DNA of 64,000 nt from Acanthosoma haemorrhoidale (Eukaryota > Arthropoda > Insecta > Hemiptera > Acanthosomatidae): assembly GCA_930367205.1 (NCBI GenBank), contig OV884009.1, positions 91,161,189 to 91,225,188 on the forward strand, given 5' to 3'. The notes beneath the pieces were generated by a model. It searched no databases. It was not told where the DNA came from and saw only the letters and a program-made list of their open reading frames with translations. Made by a program: the position numbers and the translations under genes. This document shows, piece by piece, positions 1 to 8,850 of the stretch (position 1 is its first letter; the number at the start of each line of letters is the position of its first letter).

Positions 1-769
1 ATCTGGTAATCTTTCCTAATCTGCATCTTTTTTCATAGAACTGCAGTATTCGACCGCTCCTTTCTTGCACACTCCACCACTCACTGGAATTCTTCCCATC
101 TCAATAACGGATATGCTTCACCCTATCGTACTTTTATTGTCTCGCTTTATTTGATTCTTTGACTGTATACTATTTACGATTACTACCATTTAACTGTTCT
201 ATAGATAAATCCATAGCTAAAAACATTTAAAATAAGTAACCTCTAATATTTATGTATTTTATTACTCTGCCATTTCTTTCCTTTTTTCTTATCTTCACAT
301 TTAACTGCCTATTGTACATTTTCGTTCATATTTTCAATATAAAAATTTATATTTTTTAGTTTGGGGTATAAAGTTTGTCAATATTTTATTTTCTCCCCCA
401 TCTATTATATTATTTATTTTTTGTTGGTCTGTAATTTATTTGCTGTGCAGTGTATTTATTTGTGAACATATATTACCTATAGGGAACAAGTGGCCAGGAT
501 AATAATTTTTTGTATTCTACCCTAAAGAATAATACGTTTGATTAATTTACAGATTTAAGTGACACAAGTGTTTGTTTAATACCATCTGTTGCATATAACA
601 TCTCATTTTATGTAATTCATAAATACTTAGGTGCACAAGAAATCAATTATGGGTGGTTTAAGCCTCTGTTTCGTTCCTACATACAATCACAAACAAACAC
701 GCACGCACGGACGCATATGTAAGATTCTTTCTTAAAACGTGATTTTATTCTGTACAAAAGATAAACATG
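1..769. other. AT-rich intergenic sequence
   Basis: No coding region, RNA gene or recognisable repeat boundary could be supported here. The sequence is AT-rich with short T-rich runs and a short CA-rich patch near 690-715. It ends at the left copy of the target-site duplication of the next element. Confidence 0.5.
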
Positions 770-779
770 ATAAAAATAC
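770..779. repeat. Left TSD of J1 fragment
   Basis: The ten bases ATAAAAATAC at 770-779 recur at 1291-1300, immediately after the 3' tail of the Jockey-like fragment. This fits a target-site duplication made by target-primed reverse transcription. Confidence 0.65.
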
Positions 780-1290
780 TGTCCCTTCATAACGATCCTA
801 ATATACCTTACATTCTTGAACTCATCCATTCCAAGTTCATGAAATTCCACCAAAACCTATCAAACCACTCTAATCCCCTAGCACAGTCATTACACTGCAC
901 CACACATCCCTATAACCCTCCTTGGAGACTAAAGTGGCAGTGACCTCGTTACCTGCTATAAATACGTGACAGTGGGACTCCTGGCATTGGCCAGTTTCTC
1001 TAATTATGTCCTGAGGCTCTCGCGCTATTGGTCAGCCTCTACTGGTTCGTAAGCGGTAACGCGGCTGATGGAGGAACGTACGGGACTTCTCAAAACTCCG
1101 CTTCCTCTTTTACATGCGAGGGAAGTGACAACCATGTGGAGTTGGGGGTCTATGGGCTGTTTGTCATTACTGTATCTATGAGCGAGTGCATGAAGAATTA
1201 TAAATATGGCAATAATGAGAGCACTGATCACTATTACTTATTCCCCGGTAAGGAAGATTGTGATTTTATGATTAATATTTTGAATTAATA
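780..1290 (+). mobile_element. 5'-truncated Jockey-like non-LTR fragment (family J1)
   Basis: This stretch matches the last part of the full-length J1 element at 47203-51914. It starts inside the C-terminal end of the reverse transcriptase ORF (counterpart of about 51410) and runs through the stop codon and 3' UTR to the TAA-rich tail. It is diverged and carries no useful ORF. Strong 5' truncation with an intact 3' end and a 10-bp TSD is the usual outcome of target-primed reverse transcription. Confidence 0.85.
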
Positions 1291-1300
1291 ATAAAAATAC
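1291..1300. repeat. Right TSD of J1 fragment
   Basis: Second copy of ATAAAAATAC, directly after the TAA-rich tail of the fragment ending at 1290. Confidence 0.65.
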
Positions 1301-1325
1301 AATAATCACAATATATATATATATA

Positions 1326-1494
1326 AGTTAATCGCCGGCGGTTAAGATAGATAAAAAATAAGATAAATAAGGAAAGAGAGAAATGCAACGACACACTCCG
1401 ACTCCAGTAAAAAACTTCTTTATTGCTGATGATAATCCGACATTTCATAGGATCATGGGTTGTTTACATCCTATAGTCATGCCTCTGGCTTTAA

Positions 1495-1496
<2 letters not shown>
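1326..1496 (-). mobile_element. Solo LTR of a Gypsy-type element
   Basis: The 171-bp unit begins AGTTAATC and ends TTTAACT, so its termini are AGT...ACT with a short inverted AGTTAA/TTAACT match. It is flanked by TATA on both sides (1322-1325 and 1497-1500), the 4-bp TSD expected for Gypsy-type LTR elements. Read on the minus strand it contains AATAAA near 1419, a plausible LTR polyadenylation signal, which is why I assign minus orientation. No internal region is attached, so it is probably the product of LTR-LTR recombination. Its body differs from the LTR of G2, so it is another family with the same ends and target. Confidence 0.7.

Positions 1497-1542
<46 letters not shown>
1497..1542. repeat. 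(TA)n microsatellite
   Basis: About 46 bp of TA dinucleotides lie between the solo LTR and the G1 element. A TA tract resumes at 6290 on the other side of G1, so G1 split a longer TA array. Confidence 0.95.
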
Positions 1543-1546
<4 letters not shown>

Positions 1547-1858
1547 AGACAATTATTGAAGGTGGGGTGAATAAACTGAAATCAGTTTCTCTGTAAACAA
1601 AGTTAGCAATTTTATTCACTATATATTATATTATAACAATTATTAATATTGGTTTACACAATCTTACCTGTAAACAAAGAAACGACAATTACAGTTTCTA
1701 ACTATCAATTCTCTATTTACACTATTTTATTTTACACACTATTATATGTTCTGTTATCTCACATAACCTTCTCTATCTGATAACTGATGCTCCATCTGGT
1801 GGGGGCCAGTGGAAGCAGCATGGCAAATTCAAATGAAAGAGAGATCACTTTCATTACA
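1543..1858 (-). repeat. G1 3' LTR
   Basis: 316-bp LTR. On the plus strand it starts TGTAAGAC and ends CATTACA. It pairs with 5973-6289 at about 98% identity by eye; the differences include one indel near 1745. Confidence 0.93.
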
Positions 1859-1870
1859 TCTCCCCTCTCT
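1859..1870 (-). promoter_or_regulatory. G1 polypurine tract
   Basis: On the minus strand the 12 bases AGAGAGGGGAGA sit directly upstream of the 3' LTR. This is the expected place and composition for the plus-strand DNA priming site, and it fixes both the LTR boundary and the orientation. Confidence 0.85.
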
Positions 1871-1894
1871 GAGGTGAAAATTCTTTGAAAATTT

Positions 1895-2539
1895 TCAGTC
1901 TGGTAATATCGGAAGTAATTTTGTTATGTGAAAGAATCCAGTTTCTTGCTTTCCTCTTCCGGTATTTATTTTATATATTGAATTTGATATCTTTTCTGTT
2001 ATTTCAAAGGGGCCAATTTTTAATTCATCTAGTTTATTCCTGTTTAATTTGTTGCCATTTTCTATATATACTGTATCTCCTGTGTTAAATTCCCAATGTT
2101 TTCTTGATTTATCAAATATTTTCTTGTTATATTCATGAGACTTTTTTGTTCTTTCTAAGGCTAATTTACTGTCATTCATCCAGTTTTCTTTATTGTTTCT
2201 TTTTTTTAATTCTTCAGGTAAAATGCTAGTATCTGTGCCATCCAATAAATACTTGGGTGGAAAACCAGTTACTGTATGTTCTGTTTCATTATATTTATCC
2301 ACACATTCTTTAGCGACTGTTGTCCAGGCTCTTTTCTTCCCTTTTTCGTTCATTTTACATCTGATTTTATTGACTAGAGTTTGATTTAGTCTCTCATTTA
2401 AACCATTGGAAAAGGGTGCATTAACTGCTGTAAATATCAATCGAACCTCCTTTTCCCTTAGGAAATCTTTGAATTCTCTTGAGTTGATTCCTGGGTATTG
2501 ATCTGTAAGTATTATACCTATTTTCTCTGTTTCCAGCAC
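1895..2539 (-). pseudogene. G1 integrase, catalytic and C-terminal part
   Basis: This minus-strand frame of 214 codons carries the later part of a retroviral-type integrase, which inserts element cDNA into the chromosome. It has an aspartate context near residue 13 (LTDQYPGIN) and the segment NGLNERLNQTL near residues 45-55 that holds the catalytic glutamate. At the C-terminus is a GPY/F-like module (KIGPFEI). The frame is shifted relative to the preceding segment ending at 2616, so the integrase cannot be read as one protein here. The listed first codon is arbitrary, because the true protein enters from upstream. Confidence 0.85.
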
Positions 2540-2615
2540 ATTATTTACTAACTTGATGAAGTCAGTGGCACTCTGAGTTTTTGATGTTGAAATGAATGCA
2601 TATCTTGTGAAGTGG

Positions 2616-2999
2616 TCAATAAGCAGGTGGAGGTATTTTTATTTCGAATGGTTTTGTTGCTGGCCCTAGTTGTGACATTAGCCCATATTTTTCTTGCCCT
2701 CTGGATTTGTTTTTAATACATATTTCACAGGTTTTACATACTTTTTTTATATTTGCAGTTATATTTTTTGCTGTGTAATAAGGGCATACCCTATTCATCA
2801 TTTGTTTAATTCCTATATGGCACCATTCAGAATGTATTTCTTTAATGAATTCTAAACTTAAGTTTTCAGATAAAATTATCTTTTCTTTATTTCTTACTTT
2901 TTTATAGAACACTCCATCTTTTTCTATTAATTTTGTTTTGGTGTTTTGTAATATTCTATTTTCCTCTTGATCTTTTTTAATTTCTTGTATTTTTATCAA
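2616..2999 (-). pseudogene. G1 integrase N-terminal zinc-binding segment
   Basis: A 127-codon frame holding an HHCC-type zinc-binding domain: histidines in HSEWCHIGIKQM, then CKTCEIC, followed by a short linker. The frame breaks on both sides (near 3000 and near 2620) relative to RNase H and the integrase core. Both breaks lie beside A/T homopolymers, so sequencing error is an alternative to real mutation. Confidence 0.85.
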
Positions 3000-3004
3000 A
3001 TTAA

Positions 3005-3460
3005 CTATTTTATGATTTCTTCTTTATTTTCAATTGGTTCTAATACCGGGTTTCTGCTCAAACTATCTGCTTCGGTATTATCCTTTCCCGGAATGTATTT
3101 AATTTCAAAATTGTATTGTGACAAATAGTAAGTTAATTCACCAAGTTCTTCATCCGTTCTTGCTCTTATGTTTAAATTTTCTAATGGTTTGTGATCTGAA
3201 AATACAGTGAATTTTCTTCCAATTAACCAGTATTGCCAATATTTTAATGCCTCTTTGATTGCCAAACACTCTAAATAAATTGCTTTTTTCCTTTTTTGTG
3301 GTTCGCTTAATTTTTTTGAAAAGTATGCTACTGGCTTTTCTTTTCCATTGTTTTGTACTTGTTTCAAAACTGCACCAATACCTTCTAGAGATGCATCTGT
3401 ATAAATTCTTATTGGTAAATCATTATCAAATATTTCTAACACTGGTTGGGAACATAGCAA
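3005..3460 (-). pseudogene. G1 RNase H domain
   Basis: The RNase H domain degrades RNA in the RNA-DNA hybrid during reverse transcription. Recognisable blocks are YTDASLEGIGAVL (first catalytic aspartate), the conserved glutamate of YLECLAIKEAL, FTVFSDHKPL, and KYIPGKDNTEADSLSR near the end. The segment is in the same frame as the RT block above it, separated only by an in-frame TAA near 3512; downstream the frame shifts. Confidence 0.88.
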
Positions 3461-3511
3461 TTTCTTTACCTCTGCAAAGGATTTTTCACACTCTTCCGTC
3501 CATAAGAATTT

Positions 3512-4838
3512 TTAATTTTTCCTTAATAATTTATGCAGTGGATCTAGCAATATCGAGCTTTTTGGTATATACTCGTGATAAAAATTAATTTTTCCTAAAA
3601 ATTGTCTGATGTTCTTTTGGGTTTTTGGAGTTGGAAAGTTTTTTATTGAAATTATGTTGTCCTTTATTGGTCTTACTGTATTGTGTTGTATTATGTGTCC
3701 AAGGTATTTTGCTGATTCTGCTGCGAATGTACATTTTTTAAATTTTAATAGGAAACCTTCATTGACTATTGCTTTTATTACTTTTTCTAAATGTTCTATA
3801 TGTTCTGTGAATGATTTCGAAAAAATTAAGATGTCATCTATATAATTTTCTGAAAAGTCTTTTAAATTGTGCTTTCTTAAGATGCTGGATAAAATTCTTT
3901 GGAAAATAGCTGGTGATGTCTTTAAACCGTAGGGTAGGCATGTCCATTGGAAGTGCCCTTCTTGTGTGACAAATCCTGTTTTCTGTCTATCTTCAATGCG
4001 TAATGGAATTGACCAAAAAGCGGAATTTATATCTAGTGTGGTGAAGTATTTGCAGTTTCTTGTTTGTATTATTAAATCATCTATTAATGGGAATGGTTGA
4101 GCTTGTGGTATAACTATTTTGTTCAATTCACGAAAATCTATACATAATATTGATCGCTTGTTTTCATCTCTTTTGAATGCTAGGGTCACGGGGGCAGCGA
4201 ATGGACTATAAGACTCTTCAATTAAATCATTTTGTAATAATTTTGCCACCTGATCTTCTATTTCCTTCTTATCTGCTATAGTGCATCTATAAGGCCTTTT
4301 GCTGCAGAATCTGTCCACCAGTAAGTCAATTCTAGCTTCGTACTCCTTAACCGTGCCCACATCATATTTGTTCCTGGCAAATACTGTACTGTACTTTTCT
4401 ATCAGTCTTTCTATCGTAATCTTTTTCATATTATCTAAGTGATCTAATTTTATTTTGAACCCGTCTTCTTCGATATGTTCATTAAAATTCACTTTAACTT
4501 CTTCATTTTTTTCTTTCTTTTTCTCAGTATTTCCTGTTTTATCTTCTTTCTTCTGTAATATTTGTAGATTCTCATTTTGAATTAATCTAAATTTTTTGAT
4601 AATATCTAATCCTATAAGAAAATCTTCAAAATCATCTCTCTCTACAATGAACACATCAACACATTTTTCTATGTCAAAAATTTTCACTTTTATGGTTACT
4701 AAACCTTTTGTTTGTGTCACACCATTGACTGTTTTTAAATATATCTTATTAACGTCTTCTGTTTTTTTCTTTATCTTAATTAATTTTGTATTTATTAGAG
4801 AGACTTGGGATCCTGGATCATATGTCCCATTTACCTAA
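3512..4838 (-). pseudogene. G1 protease and reverse transcriptase
   Basis: The open segment runs 3512-4720, but the same frame stays open upstream to about 4838, where a TAG closes it. The upstream part is protease-like: VNGTYDPGSQVSLIN has DPG where DTG or DSG is usual. RT follows, with FRELNKIVIPQAQPFPLIDD, TTLDINSAFWSIPL, CLPYGLKTSPAIFQ and the catalytic YIDDILIF. An in-frame TAA ends it before RNase H. The frame equals that of gag, although the gag stop region carries a -1 slippery site, so one further indel must lie near 4828-4840. Confidence 0.88.
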
Positions 4839-4879
4839 CTTCTCTTCTAATAATATTTTTACTTTAATCAATGGTGTGA

Positions 4880-5952
4880 TTATTCGTTTTTTTGTTCTGT
4901 ATTTAGATCTACTTCTAATACTGAGTTGCTTCCTATTATTTTAGTTTCATATTTGTCTCTCTTTTTAAACCAGCATGAAGCTTCTGGATGATATCTGATA
5001 CCTTTGTTTAATTGTTCACAATTATTGCATGGCTTTTTCTCTTTGAATTTATGTTTACTAAAAAGTTTTTCATCTTTCTTTTTTATAAAATTATTTTTGT
5101 TCGCTAGACCCTCACATTTTCTAATTTCGTGAAATAATTTGGTAGAATTCTCACATTTTTCCTTATCGAACTTATTTCTAATGAACTCAGGTAAGCCTGC
5201 AGCTATAAGCATCACTAATGTCTGTGAACTAATGTTCTCATCCATATCTAACAATAATTTCTCTTTTTTCATGGCGTATTCCATCAGTAGACCTTCTTTA
5301 TACCTATATGATATAGCATGCATTCCTGTACTCCATCCTTGGTCTTCAAAAGTTTCCAAAAATTTTTCTTTCCAATCAGACCACACAGAGTCCATTGTTA
5401 ATATTGTTAAGGTTGCTGAGTACCAGTCTAAGCATGATTTTTCCATAAACAACCTTAATATCTCAATCTTATTATTGTCTTCACTGATTCCACATCTTCT
5501 ACATTCTTTCTCAAACATCTCTAGCCACTGTTTAGCATTTGAGTGTTTACATGTAAACTTCTCAACCATGAACTTCTCTGCTATATGTTTTAAATTTTGC
5601 TCATTCTCTTTATTTTGTGTGGATTCAACCATCTTATCTTTATTCACTACTTGTTCTAAATATAAATTATCAAACATTACATTACCTTCTTCATCAAAAT
5701 ATATTGTTTTCATTTTCTCGGTTAATGTAATCCAGACTCTCTTCTGTTGACCTCTTTGAGTAAAACTGTTCCTCAATCTTTTATAAATAAGTGTCTTAGT
5801 CAATTCTTCATGATCACTCATAAAGCTTTTCTCATGGGGCAACACATATTCTCGTTTTCTTCTGTTTTAATTGTGGTAATTGAGAGAACATTTGTCTTCT
5901 TATCCTTCGGTGATCCCACAAAGTTAAAGGTGAATTGCAGTCTTTTCGCCAT
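4880..5952 (-). pseudogene. G1 gag-like ORF (one frameshift near its N-terminus)
   Basis: The main open frame is 4880-5845, ending TAA. It encodes a mostly alpha-helical, charged protein and finishes with a zinc-knuckle-like CNNC...H....C motif (the stretch reading CEQLNKGIRYHPEASCWF). This is the expected layout of a gag that packages RNA, with a nucleocapsid-type finger at its C-terminus. No ATG opens this frame at 5845 (the codon there is GTG). A second frame with a good ATG at 5952, 21 nt inside the LTR, reads about 36 coding-like codons and then breaks near 5848, so the natural start is probably 5952 and this copy has a 1-nt shift. An internal ATG near 5817 is the alternative. Confidence 0.75.
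4886..4892 (-). promoter_or_regulatory. Candidate -1 ribosomal frameshift heptamer at the gag end
   Basis: On the minus strand, gag ends CAA AAA AAC GAA TAA. In the gag frame this is the canonical slippery pattern A AAA AAC, one codon before the stop. A -1 slip bypasses the stop and opens about 24 codons with protease-leader character before a later break. I did not identify the stimulatory RNA structure. Confidence 0.6.
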
Positions 5953-5972
5953 TGTAACTCTTATTGTCGTTT

Positions 5973-6289
5973 TGTAAGACAATTATTGAAGGTGGGGTGA
6001 ATAAACTGAAATCAGTTTCTCTGTAAACAAAGTTAGCAATTTTATTCACTATATATTATATTATAACAATTATTAATATTGATTTACACAATCTTACCTG
6101 TAAATAAAGAAACGACAATTACAGTTTCTAACTATCAATTCTCTATTTACACTATTTTATTTTACACACTATTTACATGTTCTGTTATCTCACATAACCT
6201 TCTCTATCTGATAACTGCTGCTCCATCTGGTGGGGGCCAGTGGAAGCAGCACGGCAAATTCAAATGAAAGAGAGATCACTTTCATTACA
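5973..6289 (-). repeat. G1 5' LTR
   Basis: 317-bp LTR, partner of 1543-1858. On the minus strand it starts TGTAATG and ends GTCTTACA. It is followed by the leader and gag, making it the 5' LTR. Confidence 0.93.
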
Positions 6290-6320
6290 TATATATATAT
6301 ATATATATATATAAATAATA

Positions 6321-6355
<35 letters not shown>

Positions 6356-6356
6356 C
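6290..6356. repeat. TA-rich microsatellite
   Basis: Right part of the TA array that G1 entered, with a few TAAAT/ATAATA interruptions. Confidence 0.9.
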
Positions 6357-6439
6357 TAATAAATTAGTATAGCTACACTCCTCTTTTACAAATATAACTG
6401 GCATTAAATTATATTTTTTTATTTAATTGCGTCCAGAGA

Positions 6440-6740
6440 AAGGCTTCTAGCTACTATTTGTGGCCTTTAACTCTCTCCCTCAAAGCCTTTTGTGAACCTA
6501 TCCATCAATCCACCAGCTATTCTATGTGATCTAGTTCTCTCTGTCCACATCTCCTCTCTGCCCACACCGTTGCGGTCGTCTTTGTACCATTCACTCCGTA
6601 GCCTTCTCAGGACCACCCATTCTCTGCCGTATAACCTCATTTCTGATCTTGCCAAGTCGAGTCACGCACAGGCATCTTCTTCAATAATCCATTTCATCCG
6701 CTTGTGCCCCGAGTGCAGCCTCTGGCCCGTGGTATCATTA
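6440..6740 (-). other. Unidentified coding-like stretch
   Basis: On the minus strand a 62-codon open stretch (6467-6655) extends upstream for about 25 more sense codons if one TGA near 6665 is ignored. The reading is rich in arginine, tryptophan and glutamate, and local GC content is clearly above the flanks. I recognise no domain. It could be the remnant of a non-LTR element or an exon of a decayed gene; chance is not excluded. Confidence 0.25.
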
Positions 6741-8245
6741 TTTTAGTTTCTAATAAAAAAATAATCAGGGCTGTTTTTCATCTAGGCTGTGACCATTACT
6801 GTTTATCCCATGTCCAACTGTTTACAGATAGTATAATAATACAATATAATTATGTAAGTTGTAACGCGATGGATTCATTCACATTTTGTAATTAACTCTC
6901 GGTTAGGCGCGTGGGGTACACATGACCCTCATATTGTATAGGCCATTTTTAGTTTATTTTTTGACAGTTTATAATCTCTGGAATATTATCTGCGTATATT
7001 CAGAACCTTTTATTACACTCTCCTTGTAATAAGTAATTTAAATAATTTTAAAAGTTCTTGTGTTTTCCCTTCAATTTTATAAATAATATTATATTTTCCA
7101 GACACATCCTTTATGAATAAATGGATATTTCCGGACGCCATCATTGTTTTTCATTATTAGTGCTTCTGGTGTACATATGTTTTGAGTGCTCTGTTGTTTA
7201 ACCAATGTGTCATCAGGGGGAAAAAACAAGCATGTAAGTTGCTTAAAATTTACTCGAGCCAGATTATTTCCAAAATCTATATAATATGGAGGTATTCAAA
7301 GCTTCTATTGTGTGCTCGCATACGAATCCTGGCTTACACTATCAAGTAATTGTCACAGTATTGAGGACTAGTATCCACAGAATTTAAGCGTTTGAACCAA
7401 AGCTTTGAAGTATTTCGATGAAGCACCCCTTGTTACTTTCCAGCGATCAAATTTGTGTAAGTAAAGTATAAATGGAATTACGTTTGTAATTTAAGCTAAT
7501 AATTACTTAAAATCAAGCTTCAGGAGACAATATATCAGAATAAACTATAGATTTTATACCGGACGTGCATTGTTAATCGTGAATCTATAAATAAGTAGAA
7601 GAGTTCTTTTCGGTATTGGTTTCAACCTCAACCAATGATGAAGGAGAGAAATGAAATTCACTTCAAATTTCTTTACGAATTATCATTAATTATTAGCGAT
7701 GGGCTACCAATAGGCAAGTCCCTCTTTAAGCCTGAAAGGGAGTTCATAGAGGTGAAAATAACTAAACAAAATAACATTAGTCGGTAACAATCACTGAAAA
7801 TTCACCCCTTCAATCGGGGCCATACACTACTATCACTAGTAAGATAGGTATTCATATTCTAAAGCCAGATAGAAGTCTGGTTACCACAGTGGTTACTTAA
7901 TAATTCCTAAAACATGATTAATATGGGGATTTTCTTCATTCTCGGGATGAATGGGGTATATCAAAATTTACATGTATGTGAAAAAGTATTGATGACTTTA
8001 GAACTTACAAATGAATTCATACCTAAACTATTGTCTGTTTCCTTACCCATCCCTTCCATTCCTGGGTGCATGGACATATATTCAGTAAAATCAAAATTTA
8101 GAGCAAAACTGAAATTTTGAAGAAACAATTAAAAGTCCTGGGCAAGAGATGAGACGGTCACGAACGAACTCAGCATGGAGATCCAGTCTGCAAAAGAATA
8201 AAATATATATATATTCCTTAATTGTGCTATAATTACAATCTGCCT
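6741..8245. other. Intergenic, no gene seen
   Basis: AT-rich sequence with only short, uninformative ORFs (for example 7914-8120). No repeat ends or RNA genes were recognised. Confidence 0.5.
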
Positions 8246-8850
8246 TATCCTAATCCTACAGTCCTACCTTTCAAAGCGCTTCTTCCAAGTCCGCTGTGGT
8301 TTAGAATATTCTAACTACTATCCCATAAATGCAGGAGTTCCTCAGGGCAGTGTCCTGGGCCCCATGCTCTATAACCTATACACCGCTGATGTCCCCTCTA
8401 CTCCCAATACCTTCTTGGCCACATTTGCAGTTGACACTGCAGTCTCGTCATCCCACCCAGACCCCGACATAGCATCCCATAACCTTCAAAAACACCTTGA
8501 CGAGATCGAGTATTGGTGCAACCAATGGCGGATCAAAGTTAATGAAGTAATGTTCCCACATTACCTTCACCCTTTGTCGCAAGTCTTGTCCAATATTTTA
8601 TTTTAATTCTATTCCTCTCCCTGTATCCGAGGCAGTACGGTACTTAGGCTTCCATCTCGACAAACGACTGACCTGGAACCCACATACGAGACTAAAAAGA
8701 CAATAACTAAACAGACGCTTTGGACAACTGTACAGACTACTTCAAAGGACATCCCATCTCTCAATAGAAAATAAACTACTAATCTACAAAGTTATACTTA
8801 AACCAATCTGGACATACGGAATAGAGCTATGGGGGAGAGCAAAAAAGAAT
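8246..8850 (+). mobile_element. J1 fragment (RT region only)
   Basis: This matches the RT part of full-length J1 (counterpart about 50728-51330). The palm motif region is present with FAVDTA where J1 reads FADDTA, so a catalytic aspartate is lost. The matching stops abruptly after the GIELWG block and the 3' end of the element is missing, so this is a piece cut by later deletion or rearrangement, not a simple 5'-truncated insertion. The short ORF 8364-8606 is part of this relic. Confidence 0.85.

Larger units (their letters stand above)
1543..6289 (-). mobile_element. Ty3/Gypsy LTR retrotransposon G1 (degraded, minus strand)
   Basis: A 4,747-bp element bounded by two LTRs of 316 and 317 bp with TGT...ACA ends, flanked by TATA on each side (a TSD inside a TA array). 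Reading the minus strand the order is 5' LTR (5973-6289), gag, protease/RT, RNase H, integrase, polypurine tract, 3' LTR (1543-1858). RT lying before integrase places it in Ty3/Gypsy, not Copia. The LTRs differ by about five substitutions and one indel (roughly 2%), so the insertion is fairly recent, yet gag and pol are interrupted by several frameshifts and at least one in-frame stop. No canonical primer binding site abuts the 5' LTR; the nearest TGG lies about 21 nt inside, overlapping the apparent gag start. Confidence 0.93.

Noticed and set aside
5139..5750. 203-codon plus-strand ORF
   Set aside because: Antisense shadow of the G1 gag; no domain of its own.
5930..5951. TGGCG... as the G1 primer binding site
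   Set aside because: It lies about 21 nt from the LTR end and inside the apparent gag start; I could not match it to a tRNA 3' end.
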